NCBI GenBank assembly: GCA_017472905.1
Contig: JAFUNW010000062.1
Location: 1-6,600, forward strand
Reading direction: 5' to 3'
DNA: 6,600 bases
Source of the DNA: Bacteroidaceae bacterium
GTDB taxonomy: Bacteria > Bacteroidota > Bacteroidia > Bacteroidales > Bacteroidaceae
Numbering within the stretch: the stretch's first letter is position 1; each line of letters opens with the position of its first letter. Shown here piece by piece: positions 1 to 6,600 of this stretch. Position numbers and translations under genes: made by a program. The notes beneath the pieces are model-generated. The model did no database searches and was not told the origin of the DNA. It saw only the letters and a program-made list of their open reading frames with translations.

Positions 1-148
1 ATATTGAATCAAATAAAGATGAAAAGCCCTGATTTTAGGAAACCGAAATGTTAAAATCAACAGTCTTACTTTTTTCTTGAATATGCCAAATGATAGATTT
101 TCAATCTGTTTGGAAGATTTTGGGGAGAAGTGGACGCTTACATAAAAA

Positions 149-3100
149 ATGAACATTTATCATTTTAATTTTTTTTATATGCAAAGTAAGTTTTTATGTT
201 TAATCTGTGCCTTGTTTAGCTTCATTGGCTGTTATGACGATGATAAGATATGGCAGCAGATGGGTGAATTTGATGAACGTCTAACCGAAGTCGAGTTAGC
301 TGTAAAAGAACTGAATGAAACCACAGTTCCCAACATTCAGGCAATAATAGAAGCCTTGAATGGTAAGGTGTATGTTTCATCAGTAACAGAAAATGTAGGT
401 GGTGGCTATACCATTAATTTTACCAATGGTACTTCTGCTACGATTAAAGATGGGGATAAGGGGGATACTCCACAAGTAGGAGTAACTACGGTTGAAGATG
501 AGTATTATTGGACCATCAATGGTGAGATTCTTAAAGATTCTGAAGGTAACATGATTCCAGTTCATGCCGCCAAACCCATGTTCCGAGTATTGAATGGTAA
601 GTTTCAACTTTCGTATGACGGTGAGAACTGGAGTGAAATTGAAAAGACCGGTGACGGTGCGGCTGTCATAAAAGTTGTAGAGCAGGAAGATTATGTATTG
701 TTTGTTATTGACGGTGTTGAGTACAAAGTAGAAAAGTCAAAGAAGTTCGCACTGCATTTTGATGTTTCAATGGGCTTGGGCGTAGTTGCTACACAAGAAC
801 TGGATATTCCTTATTCATTGACCGGTGTCCTCGAAAACGATACTACAGAGGTAGGTGTTCTTGGTGCTCCAACCAATTGGGTGGCAGAGGCCGTAGCCAC
901 AGACAATAAGTCTGGAAATATCATTGGAAAGGTAAGTGAACAGCTTACCGGTAAAATTCATGTTTATGCTTCCAATGGCCGTGGCTCCACAGATATTAAA
1001 GCTTTAGTTTTCGAAGAAGGTAAACTATCTGCAGAGTTTGGAGCTGCCTCAGTTCAAGGTGAAGGTGGTCAAGTGAAGCTTTATGTCACCACTAATACTG
1101 CTTACGAAATTCAGATACCGGCGGATACGACTTGGATTAGTCTTGCTCCCGATACCAAAAGTTTACGTGTAGATACGTTGGTATTTAATGTAGAAGAAAA
1201 TACTACCGGTATAGATAGAAGTGTGGATCTCTCTTTGGTGAATGCCGCCGGCTTTGAAGTACAAAAGGTAAGTATCTATCAAGATGAGATATTCGATTTT
1301 GAGACCTATCAAGTGACAGCAGCTGCCACTCCTTTCTTTTCCAATGCAAAAATTTCTTGGAATTCCGTTGACGATGAACGCGTATCGGGCTATGCTGTTT
1401 ATGTGGACGGAGCTGCCGACCCGATTATTTTGGCTAACTCTGATACTACTTTTTGTAGAGTAGGTGATGGTCAATGGGGAATCAATACCCCACATACCGT
1501 GCAGGTGGCTCTTGTAGATAAGTACAATCGTCCGGTAGAAAGCACAAAGTCGGAGGTGCTGTCATTCAATACGGCCAATATAACCCAGAACACAACGGCA
1601 GTAGGCCCTACTACAATCAGTGTGGCTTGGGATGATGTGTCTGGTGGAGGCAAAACGACCAAAAACAGATTGTTCTATGTTGAACTCTTCGAACAGCCGG
1701 ATACCGCGTCTACTCCGCTTTATTCACTCTATACTTTCAATGGACAGTATGCCGGTGAAGGTGCTTTGGGTGGAAGCTCATGGGTAGGAAAGGAGAATAA
1801 TTCCAATCTGGCAATTCCCACACGTGCTTCTTTCGGTTTCTTGAAGCCGAATACCGAATATTATTTCCGGGTACGTACTACCGACCCGATTACGGTAGGT
1901 GAAATAGGTCTGAATTATACTTCTGGAGTGAAAGAAACCAATTCACTTTGTTCAAAGACCGGTGGCTCTCCTTTCTCTCAGTTGTTTGCAGTAAAGACAG
2001 AACCGGCTCATGTGGCAGAGCCTAACGAAGTTATTTACCAAGGCTTTGACGACTTCGCTCTTCAGGGTGATGTTATGAACCATGCCATTGGTTGTAATCC
2101 TTTGTTCGAGGTTATGGCATCTGCTTCCGATTACGATGATGTAGTAGGAAACTACAAATATCCTTGGGACGGTAAATATACTTTCCATGCTTTTTCAAAA
2201 GTAGCCAATATGAAGTCTTATGGCATGGTAGACGAAAATCTTCAGATGACCGACAATGCCGGTCCTTCTTTGAAAGGTTGGTCGTTGAACGAATCTGCTT
2301 CAGTTGCTCCGATGTATGGTTACGTTCGTATCGGTAACTCTTCTTCCGATTATGCCATTGGTATCGTTACTCCTGAATTGACTGAAAATCTGACCGATGA
2401 AGAACAAATCTGTACAGTAAGTTTTGATGCTTGTCCGGTTGGTACAAATGCAGATTATGGTAAATTAGGCATTCGTCTGAAAGTAGATTATTTGATTCCT
2501 ACTGCTGATGGTGATTACAGATCCGTTAGTGGCAAGATGATTGTATTGGAAGAATCGCGTACCTTTACTGATACCAAAAACTACGAGTATCATCCCAAAT
2601 GGGAAAAGGTAACTACTCAAGTAAAGTTGGCAAAGGGATATAAGGTAAGAATCCGTAAAGCCGATGGCAGTAACATTACTTCTCGAATCTGTGTGGACAA
2701 CATCTCCATTTGTGTGGCTCCCGAGGGAACCGAATATACAGGTGCTGAAGACTTGGTAAGTGCCGCCGCTTCCGAAGCCGACGGAACAAACTACGATGTG
2801 TACGACCTCGACGGTAAGTTCCCCATTCTCTCTTGGTGGGCTCCTCCTGCTACCCATTGCAACTTGGAGACATACACTACTATGAAAGAGAGCGGCATCA
2901 ATGTTATGCTGAATGTAGGTGAGGTGGATACCAGTGTTGAAGCTAACAAAACCATACTTGGATTCTGCGAACAGTTGGGCATGAAATACATGGGTGCTAC
3001 CGGAGGTTGGGAAGCTTCTTTTCCCGGTATTGCAGATTATGCCAACAGCGATGCTTACTTAGGTCAGTATGCATACGATGAACCCAATGCGGAAATGTTT

Positions 3101-3952
3101 GATTACATTTCGATATATGCAGATCAATATGGTAAGGATTATCCGGGTAAGATTTTCTATGTTAACCTCTATCCTTGCTATGCTAATCCAACCAATCAGT
3201 TGAGAGCATCTTCGTATGAAGAGTATGTTGATAAATGGTTGGCAACCAAGAACGTAATATCAGTTTCGTTCGACTTCTATCCCATCAAGTCAAGTCATGC
3301 CATCCGAATGGACTATTTCTATAACCTCGACCTTGTTCGTGCCAAGACTTTGGTTAAGCGTTTGCCGTTTATGATGATTGGTATCGGTGGCGATGATTAT
3401 ACTACTCCTTTGCTCGAAGAAGAGTTCAGATGGAACATTTGGACGGCTATTGCCTACGGCTCCAAGGGATATAGCTATTTCTGCTATTGGACTCCGGTAG
3501 GTTTCGGTAATATGATGGTAGACCGTGAAGGTAATCCGACTCAATATTACGATTATGCCAAGAATGCCAATGCTGCCATTGAACCAATCGGTAAGAAACT
3601 TCTTCCTTGCCATGCCGATGGTGTGATTCAGGCATCTTCTGAAATCATTGACTCGTATGCTCCTCGTACCTCTTATGGTCCTGTTCTGAAGGCAGAAGGA
3701 GAGAACGCCATTATCGGCTGCTTCCGTCAGGTAAACGATGGCTCGTATAAGTTGTTTGTTACCAACCAGCAGATTGCATTGAAGATGGCTGCTACGCCTA
3801 CTACTACCATCTATTTAGATGAAACAGTGAAGCAGGTGGACTTGACTTATACTACCGATGTTACCACTACCGTAACACAAGATGTTGTGGATGGAAAACT
3901 TACATTAAACTTTGCTCATGGCGAAGCTTGTTTGGTAGAAATTAGGAATTGA
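149..3952 (+). CDS. Multidomain surface lipoprotein with DUF4988/PL29-type N-terminus, BACON-like domain and glycoside-hydrolase-like TIM barrel
   Basis: Likely an outer-surface glycan-binding or glycan-cleaving lipoprotein; substrate unknown. Residues 11-28 form a lipoprotein signal (hydrophobic stretch ending FIGC, Cys28), and the acidic YDDDK just after Cys28 resembles the Bacteroidota surface-export signal. Residues 38-72 look like a short coiled coil. Residues 73-200 resemble DUF4988 (the 'PL29 N-terminal' domain), with DGDKGDTP at 101-108, YYWTINGE at 119-126 and a second NGKFQLSYDG at 149-158. Residues 292-380 look like a BACON domain (TTWISLAP at 327-334), and 386-475 and 477-617 like FnIII domains. 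Residues 625-858 are probably a carbohydrate-binding-type beta-sandwich. Residues 891-1165 read as a TIM barrel (SWWAPP at 895-900, YDEP at 976-979, SFDFYP at 1039-1044, YFCYW at 1110-1114), and the rest as a C-terminal beta-sandwich. The start at 149 follows an A-rich run. The ATG at 179 gives a more compact signal peptide but follows a T-run. Domain calls are from motif memory; hydrolase activity is inferred. Confidence 0.85.
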   Translation: MNIYHFNFFYMQSKFLCLICALFSFIGCYDDDKIWQQMGEFDERLTEVELAVKELNETTVPNIQAIIEALNGKVYVSSVTENVGGGYTINFTNGTSATIKDGDKGDTPQVGVTTVEDEYYWTINGEILKDSEGNMIPVHAAKPMFRVLNGKFQLSYDGENWSEIEKTGDGAAVIKVVEQEDYVLFVIDGVEYKVEKSKKFALHFDVSMGLGVVATQELDIPYSLTGVLENDTTEVGVLGAPTNWVAEAVATDNKSGNIIGKVSEQLTGKIHVYASNGRGSTDIKALVFEEGKLSAEFGAASVQGEGGQVKLYVTTNTAYEIQIPADTTWISLAPDTKSLRVDTLVFNVEENTTGIDRSVDLSLVNAAGFEVQKVSIYQDEIFDFETYQVTAAATPFFSNAKISWNSVDDERVSGYAVYVDGAADPIILANSDTTFCRVGDGQWGINTPHTVQVALVDKYNRPVESTKSEVLSFNTANITQNTTAVGPTTISVAWDDVSGGGKTTKNRLFYVELFEQPDTASTPLYSLYTFNGQYAGEGALGGSSWVGKENNSNLAIPTRASFGFLKPNTEYYFRVRTTDPITVGEIGLNYTSGVKETNSLCSKTGGSPFSQLFAVKTEPAHVAEPNEVIYQGFDDFALQGDVMNHAIGCNPLFEVMASASDYDDVVGNYKYPWDGKYTFHAFSKVANMKSYGMVDENLQMTDNAGPSLKGWSLNESASVAPMYGYVRIGNSSSDYAIGIVTPELTENLTDEEQICTVSFDACPVGTNADYGKLGIRLKVDYLIPTADGDYRSVSGKMIVLEESRTFTDTKNYEYHPKWEKVTTQVKLAKGYKVRIRKADGSNITSRICVDNISICVAPEGTEYTGAEDLVSAAASEADGTNYDVYDLDGKFPILSWWAPPATHCNLETYTTMKESGINVMLNVGEVDTSVEANKTILGFCEQLGMKYMGATGGWEASFPGIADYANSDAYLGQYAYDEPNAEMFDYISIYADQYGKDYPGKIFYVNLYPCYANPTNQLRASSYEEYVDKWLATKNVISVSFDFYPIKSSHAIRMDYFYNLDLVRAKTLVKRLPFMMIGIGGDDYTTPLLEEEFRWNIWTAIAYGSKGYSYFCYWTPVGFGNMMVDREGNPTQYYDYAKNANAAIEPIGKKLLPCHADGVIQASSEIIDSYAPRTSYGPVLKAEGENAIIGCFRQVNDGSYKLFVTNQQIALKMAATPTTTIYLDETVKQVDLTYTTDVTTTVTQDVVDGKLTLNFAHGEACLVEIRN

Positions 3953-3958
3953 TTTGTT

Positions 3959-3995
3959 ATATATGGGCAGTGGATCTATGCCACTGCCCATATAT
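3959..3995 (+). terminator. Perfect 15-bp hairpin just after the lipoprotein stop codon
   Basis: The arms ATATATGGGCAGTGG (3959-3973) and CCACTGCCCATATAT (3981-3995) are exact reverse complements around a 7-base loop (ATCTATG). The hairpin begins six bases after the TGA of the upstream lipoprotein gene. It is followed by a T-rich but interrupted stretch (TGTTATAATCGTTCT) rather than a clean T-run. It could therefore be an intrinsic terminator, a partial terminator or a 3'-end stabilising structure. Its position argues that the next gene starts downstream of it, because starts at 3954, 3963 or 3978 would place the initiation region in the stem or loop. Confidence 0.65.
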
Positions 3996-4028
3996 TGTTA
4001 TAATCGTTCTAATAATTATAGATTCTCT

Positions 4029-5546
4029 ATGCCTATACTTTTTTATTTTCTGTTTCTATTTTTCGTAGGTCTAACTACATCGTCTTTCGCAGTAGAAAAG
4101 TCTGTTGATTCATACTCTTTAGAAAAAAAAGTAACTCACTTGGTTCCTCAAAAAAAAATCAATGGTAAATATCTTCTTGATGTATTGTTAATTTCTGCTA
4201 CGCAAGAGAATATCTATTATTGTATAGAACATGACTATGATTTGGGAGCAAAGGAATTGATTGTACCACGTGGATGTGTGTTGGCTTTTGTGGGAGGGAG
4301 TATTTCCAATGGTACATTGAATGCACAAGGTGCTACCCTCGAAGCTCCCATAACAAAAATATTTTCTACCGATGTGACACTTAATGGACTTTGGAATAAT
4401 GATAACTTGCCGGTAGAATGGTATGGCGCAGTAGGAGATAATAAAACAGATTGTACTTCGGCTATTAATGCAGCCATAAATAATACATCTATTTATGCTG
4501 TGAGCTTGTTAGCAGGAGCGAAATATGAAATAACATCATCTATCCGTATGCGTAGCAGTGGCTTGGCTTTTGGATGTTTTGAGGTTGCTTATTCCCATGA
4601 AGATAGTCCGGCTGCCTATATTTATAGCAATTGCTCGGATGATATATTACAATTTCCTACCGGTGTAAAAGTCGCAGGCGTAAATCTTAAGGGAGTTGTT
4701 CTTTATAAGCGTTGGAAGCATCGCTATAATGGAGATGGCATTCATATAGAAAATGCTTCTATGGCAAGATGTTGTTTTGATGGAGTTCGGGTCTATTACT
4801 GCAACAACGGCTTTTATCAGTATTTTGCAGAGGGATACAAAGGTTATACTCTGAATAAAATGCAGAATTGTGTATTTAGTGGGTGTCGCTATGGATTTCG
4901 TTTAACTCATGATAAAGGTGGTAAATTTTCTTATTGGTGCAATTTGAATAATTGGGATAATTGCCATTTTGGATTTAATCTATTGTGTGGCCTTTGGATA
5001 CAGAATGTTTATTCATGCGAGCAAAATCTGTTTAACTCATGTGGTTTTGAGGGAGTAAGTATGGATGAAAATACAACTTGGAATGGAGATAGTGATATTT
5101 GTGCTGTGAAGTTGAATGGGCAAGGATATGGTCTTACAACCTTTTTGAACTGTTATTTTGAACGGAATCATCCGAAACATGCAAAAATTAAGGCAACTGC
5201 TACTTTGAATGAACAAACTCCATATTGTGTAGCAGATGTTATTGTAGAAGGTGCATTGGTCTCTTTTGATAAGTCTACGTTTAATGATGGAATAACTCCT
5301 GTTGTAATCAGAGATGGAAAAATAGGGATCACTGTTCGAGATTGTATTTTTAGGGCAGGATATAATTCTAACTGTATGGTAATGTTTAAAAGTGTAAAGC
5401 CATCGAATATGACGAGTGGTAATTATTTCATCTTTGATGTGCCATACATAGAGAAAAGATATTCGCAAAATCCTATTAAAAATGTGGACTGTTCTACAAA
5501 AGCATTGTCTACTTCGATAAGATATCTCACGGTTGTAGGTGAATAA
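4029..5546 (+). CDS. Secreted right-handed beta-helix protein, pectate-lyase-3 / polysaccharide-lyase-like
   Basis: Probably an exported glycan-active protein (lyase, hydrolase or binding protein) of 505 residues. I chose the ATG at 4029 because it gives a compact signal peptide (LFYFLFLFF core, likely cut after SSFA near residue 21) and lies beyond the hairpin at 3959-3995. The frame stays open back to a TTG at 3954, so ATG starts at 3963 or 3978 cannot be excluded. Residues 72-127 show beta-helix edge sequence (VPRGCVLAF, GGSISNGTL, GLWNNDNLP). Then comes the hallmark WYGAVGDNKTDCTSAINAAI (131-150), the usual entry motif of Pectate_lyase_3 beta-helices. From about residue 180 onward, coils repeat an N-C-x-F / G-F pattern typical of stacked helix turns. 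About 21 cysteines occur after the signal peptide. No lipobox or C-terminal sorting domain is evident, so periplasmic or secreted location is open. The flippase follows after 5 bases, suggesting one operon and a role in surface polysaccharide processing. Related folds occur in phage tailspikes and epimerases, so the activity is uncertain. Confidence 0.82.
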   Translation: MPILFYFLFLFFVGLTTSSFAVEKSVDSYSLEKKVTHLVPQKKINGKYLLDVLLISATQENIYYCIEHDYDLGAKELIVPRGCVLAFVGGSISNGTLNAQGATLEAPITKIFSTDVTLNGLWNNDNLPVEWYGAVGDNKTDCTSAINAAINNTSIYAVSLLAGAKYEITSSIRMRSSGLAFGCFEVAYSHEDSPAAYIYSNCSDDILQFPTGVKVAGVNLKGVVLYKRWKHRYNGDGIHIENASMARCCFDGVRVYYCNNGFYQYFAEGYKGYTLNKMQNCVFSGCRYGFRLTHDKGGKFSYWCNLNNWDNCHFGFNLLCGLWIQNVYSCEQNLFNSCGFEGVSMDENTTWNGDSDICAVKLNGQGYGLTTFLNCYFERNHPKHAKIKATATLNEQTPYCVADVIVEGALVSFDKSTFNDGITPVVIRDGKIGITVRDCIFRAGYNSNCMVMFKSVKPSNMTSGNYFIFDVPYIEKRYSQNPIKNVDCSTKALSTSIRYLTVVGE

Positions 5547-5551
5547 GAGAT

Positions 5552-6600
5552 ATGGGGATCAAAAAAAATTTCATATATAACTCATTCTTAATCGTACCAA
5601 ATTATGTTGTTAATTTGATATTATTCCCTTATTGTGCTCGTGTGTTGGGAGTAGAAAAATTTGGTACGATTAGTTTTGTACAGAATGTAGTGCAGTTCTT
5701 TTTGTTTATTGCCATGATGGGAATAACCACTATTGGCATAAGAGAAGTGGCCAAGCAAACCAATAAAGCAGATTTAGAAAAATGTTATTCTTCTATGTTC
5801 TTTCTAAATCTATTATATACATTGGTGTCGATTGTGTTATATATTCCACTGATTTTTCTTATAGATAAGTTTTATGCTCATAAGGAGCTATACATATTGG
5901 GAGTATTTCAGATATTGTTCAATACTTTTTGCATCGAGTGGTTTTTCCGTGGTACTGAGAATTTTAAATATATAACGATACGCAATGTGGTTGTCAAGAC
6001 GCTCTATGTTTTGTTAGTGTTTGCCCTAGTTCGTTCAGATGAACATTATGCTGTCTATTATTTGTTGACGGTATTGGTTACTGTAGTAAATGCGATAATC
6101 AATTTCTGTTATGCTCGAAAATTTGTTAGGTTTGCTTGGAAAAGGATCTCAATAACTCGTTATGTAAGTGGCTCTTTTTCACTTGGTGGATATGCCATTC
6201 TCACCTCTATGTACACTACTTTTAATGTTGCTTATTTAGGCTTCTTGTGGGATGATGCACAAGTCGGTTTATATACTACAGCAATTAAACTATATACAAT
6301 TATTTTGGGATTTTATTCGGCTTTTACAAGTGTGATGCTTCCCAGAATGAGTGCTTTGTTGAGTAAAGGAGATGACGACTCTTTCAATCGGCTCATTAAT
6401 AAGTCGTTTGAACTTCTTTATACTATAGCATTACCGATGGTGATAATTCTTATTATACTTTCACCGGAGATTATTTTGCTATTGGCGGGAGCAAAATACG
6501 AACAAGCAGTAACCTTGTCTAGAATTGTTGTGCCGATGCTTTTTGTTGTAGGGGTAGCCCAGATACTTTCTTTTCAAGTGCTTATTCCTAAAGGATATGA
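5552..6600 (+). CDS. wzx: Wzx-type polysaccharide flippase (MOP superfamily), 3' end beyond window
   Basis: This is an inner-membrane transporter predicted to flip undecaprenyl-linked oligosaccharide units to the periplasmic face for capsule, O-antigen or exopolysaccharide assembly. I translated it from the ATG at 5552; the frame is open for 349 codons to the window edge. The family is usually about 420-500 residues, so perhaps 70-150 are missing. About ten hydrophobic segments are visible, near residues 11-33, 40-62, 80-104, 113-128, 147-160, 167-187, 212-232, 240-262, 288-312 and 323-345. Family hallmarks are the N-terminal KNFIYNS with NLILFPYCARVLG, FGTISFVQ (37-44) and EWFFRGTENFKYI (129-141), a well-known Wzx signature. 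Only 5 bases separate it from the beta-helix gene, with no promoter room, so co-transcription is likely. GC is visibly lower than in the lipoprotein gene, as is common for capsule-locus genes. A perfect inverted repeat lies inside its 5' coding part (5589-5672). The sugar substrate cannot be inferred. Confidence 0.92.
   Translation, partial: MGIKKNFIYNSFLIVPNYVVNLILFPYCARVLGVEKFGTISFVQNVVQFFLFIAMMGITTIGIREVAKQTNKADLEKCYSSMFFLNLLYTLVSIVLYIPLIFLIDKFYAHKELYILGVFQILFNTFCIEWFFRGTENFKYITIRNVVVKTLYVLLVFALVRSDEHYAVYYLLTVLVTVVNAIINFCYARKFVRFAWKRISITRYVSGSFSLGGYAILTSMYTTFNVAYLGFLWDDAQVGLYTTAIKLYTIILGFYSAFTSVMLPRMSALLSKGDDDSFNRLINKSFELLYTIALPMVIILIILSPEIILLLAGAKYEQAVTLSRIVVPMLFVVGVAQILSFQVLIPKGY
5589..5672. 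repeat. Perfect 15-bp inverted repeat enclosing 54 bp within the flippase gene
   Basis: The left arm TAATCGTACCAAATT (5589-5603) and right arm AATTTGGTACGATTA (5658-5672) are exact reverse complements. They encode parts of LIVPN and KFGTIS in the flippase. The 54-bp interior (5604-5657) is a multiple of three. Reading the interior in inverted orientation gives F-S-T-P-N-T-R-A-Q and then TAA, truncating the protein after residue 26. The repeat is directly visible; recombination across it is a hypothesis. It could instead act as an RNA hairpin with a 54-nt loop, or be coincidental. Confidence 0.75.

Noticed and set aside
1..76. Possible tail of an upstream gene (open frames ending TGA 30-32 or TAA 52-54) and a weak stem GATTTTA (31-37) / TAAAATC (52-58) followed by a T-run at 70-75
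   Set aside because: Ten to seventeen codons are too few to support a gene, and the 7-bp AT-rich stem with a 14-base loop is too weak to call a terminator.
77..101. Possible promoter for the lipoprotein gene: TTG at 77-79 and TAGATTTT at 94-101 (7 of 8 to TAnnTTTG)
   Set aside because: The 14-base gap is shorter than the roughly 19-20 bases usual for the Bacteroides -33/-7 pair, so it is too weak to annotate.
380..607. Minus-strand open frames opposite the lipoprotein gene, here and at 1163-1495, 1471-1662, 1952-2188, 2465-2857, 2791-2991, 3290-3613 and 3447-3635
   Set aside because: All are short and antisense to a continuous gene with clear domain structure, and none shows a recognisable motif or start context. 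They are shadows of the plus-strand gene.
3999..4004. Exact TATAAT upstream of the beta-helix gene
   Set aside because: Bacteroidota promoters use a TAnnTTTG-type -7 element, and no matching upstream element sits at proper spacing; the sequence there is the hairpin arm. Probably chance in AT-rich DNA.
4900..5041. Direct repeat GTTTAACTCATG at 4900-4911 and 5030-5041
   Set aside because: A 12-bp match is expected about once by chance in a window of this size, and the two copies lie in coding sequence without further similarity.
5037..5468. 143-codon minus-strand open frame opposite the beta-helix gene (and a smaller one at 4235-4477)
   Set aside because: The translations are low-complexity mixtures with no motif, lying opposite a well-supported secreted protein.

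Overview
The window looks like a stretch of a gut Bacteroidota genome (Bacteroides, Phocaeicola or Parabacteroides type). The evidence is a surface-lipoprotein signal of the Cys-acidic-cluster kind, a DUF4988/PL29-type N-terminal domain followed by a BACON-like domain, A-rich rather than strong Shine-Dalgarno start regions, and moderate-to-low GC. All genes read rightwards; I found no RNA genes, insertion sequences or CRISPR arrays.

Layout. Bases 1-148 are a short non-coding leader. Bases 149-3952 encode a 1267-residue multidomain surface lipoprotein: short coiled coil, DUF4988-like repeats, BACON-like domain, two FnIII-like domains, a beta-sandwich domain, a glycoside-hydrolase-like TIM barrel and a C-terminal beta-sandwich. 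One base after its stop codon the sequence reads TTGTT and then forms a perfect 15-bp stem with a 7-nt loop (3959-3995), probably a terminator or mRNA 3'-end structure. Next comes a secreted, cysteine-rich right-handed beta-helix protein of the pectate-lyase-3 type (best start 4029, end 5546). Five bases later a Wzx/MOP-type flippase begins (5552) and runs off the right edge after 349 codons.

Interpretation. A flippase directly behind a beta-helix protein is typical of a capsule or exopolysaccharide locus. The beta-helix protein and flippase are almost certainly co-transcribed. The lipoprotein is separated from them by the hairpin and is richer in G+C, so it may be a neighbouring unit, or the extracellular glycan-handling partner of the same locus. 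The working model is that the flippase moves lipid-linked repeat units across the inner membrane, while the two exported proteins bind, trim or remodel a glycan outside the cytoplasm. Substrates cannot be read from the sequence.

The most unexpected structure is a perfect 15-bp inverted repeat (5589-5603 and 5658-5672) inside the 5' coding part of the flippase gene. It encloses exactly 54 bp. Inverting that segment would introduce an in-frame stop after 26 residues, so the repeat is a candidate intragenic ON/OFF inversion switch for surface polysaccharide export.
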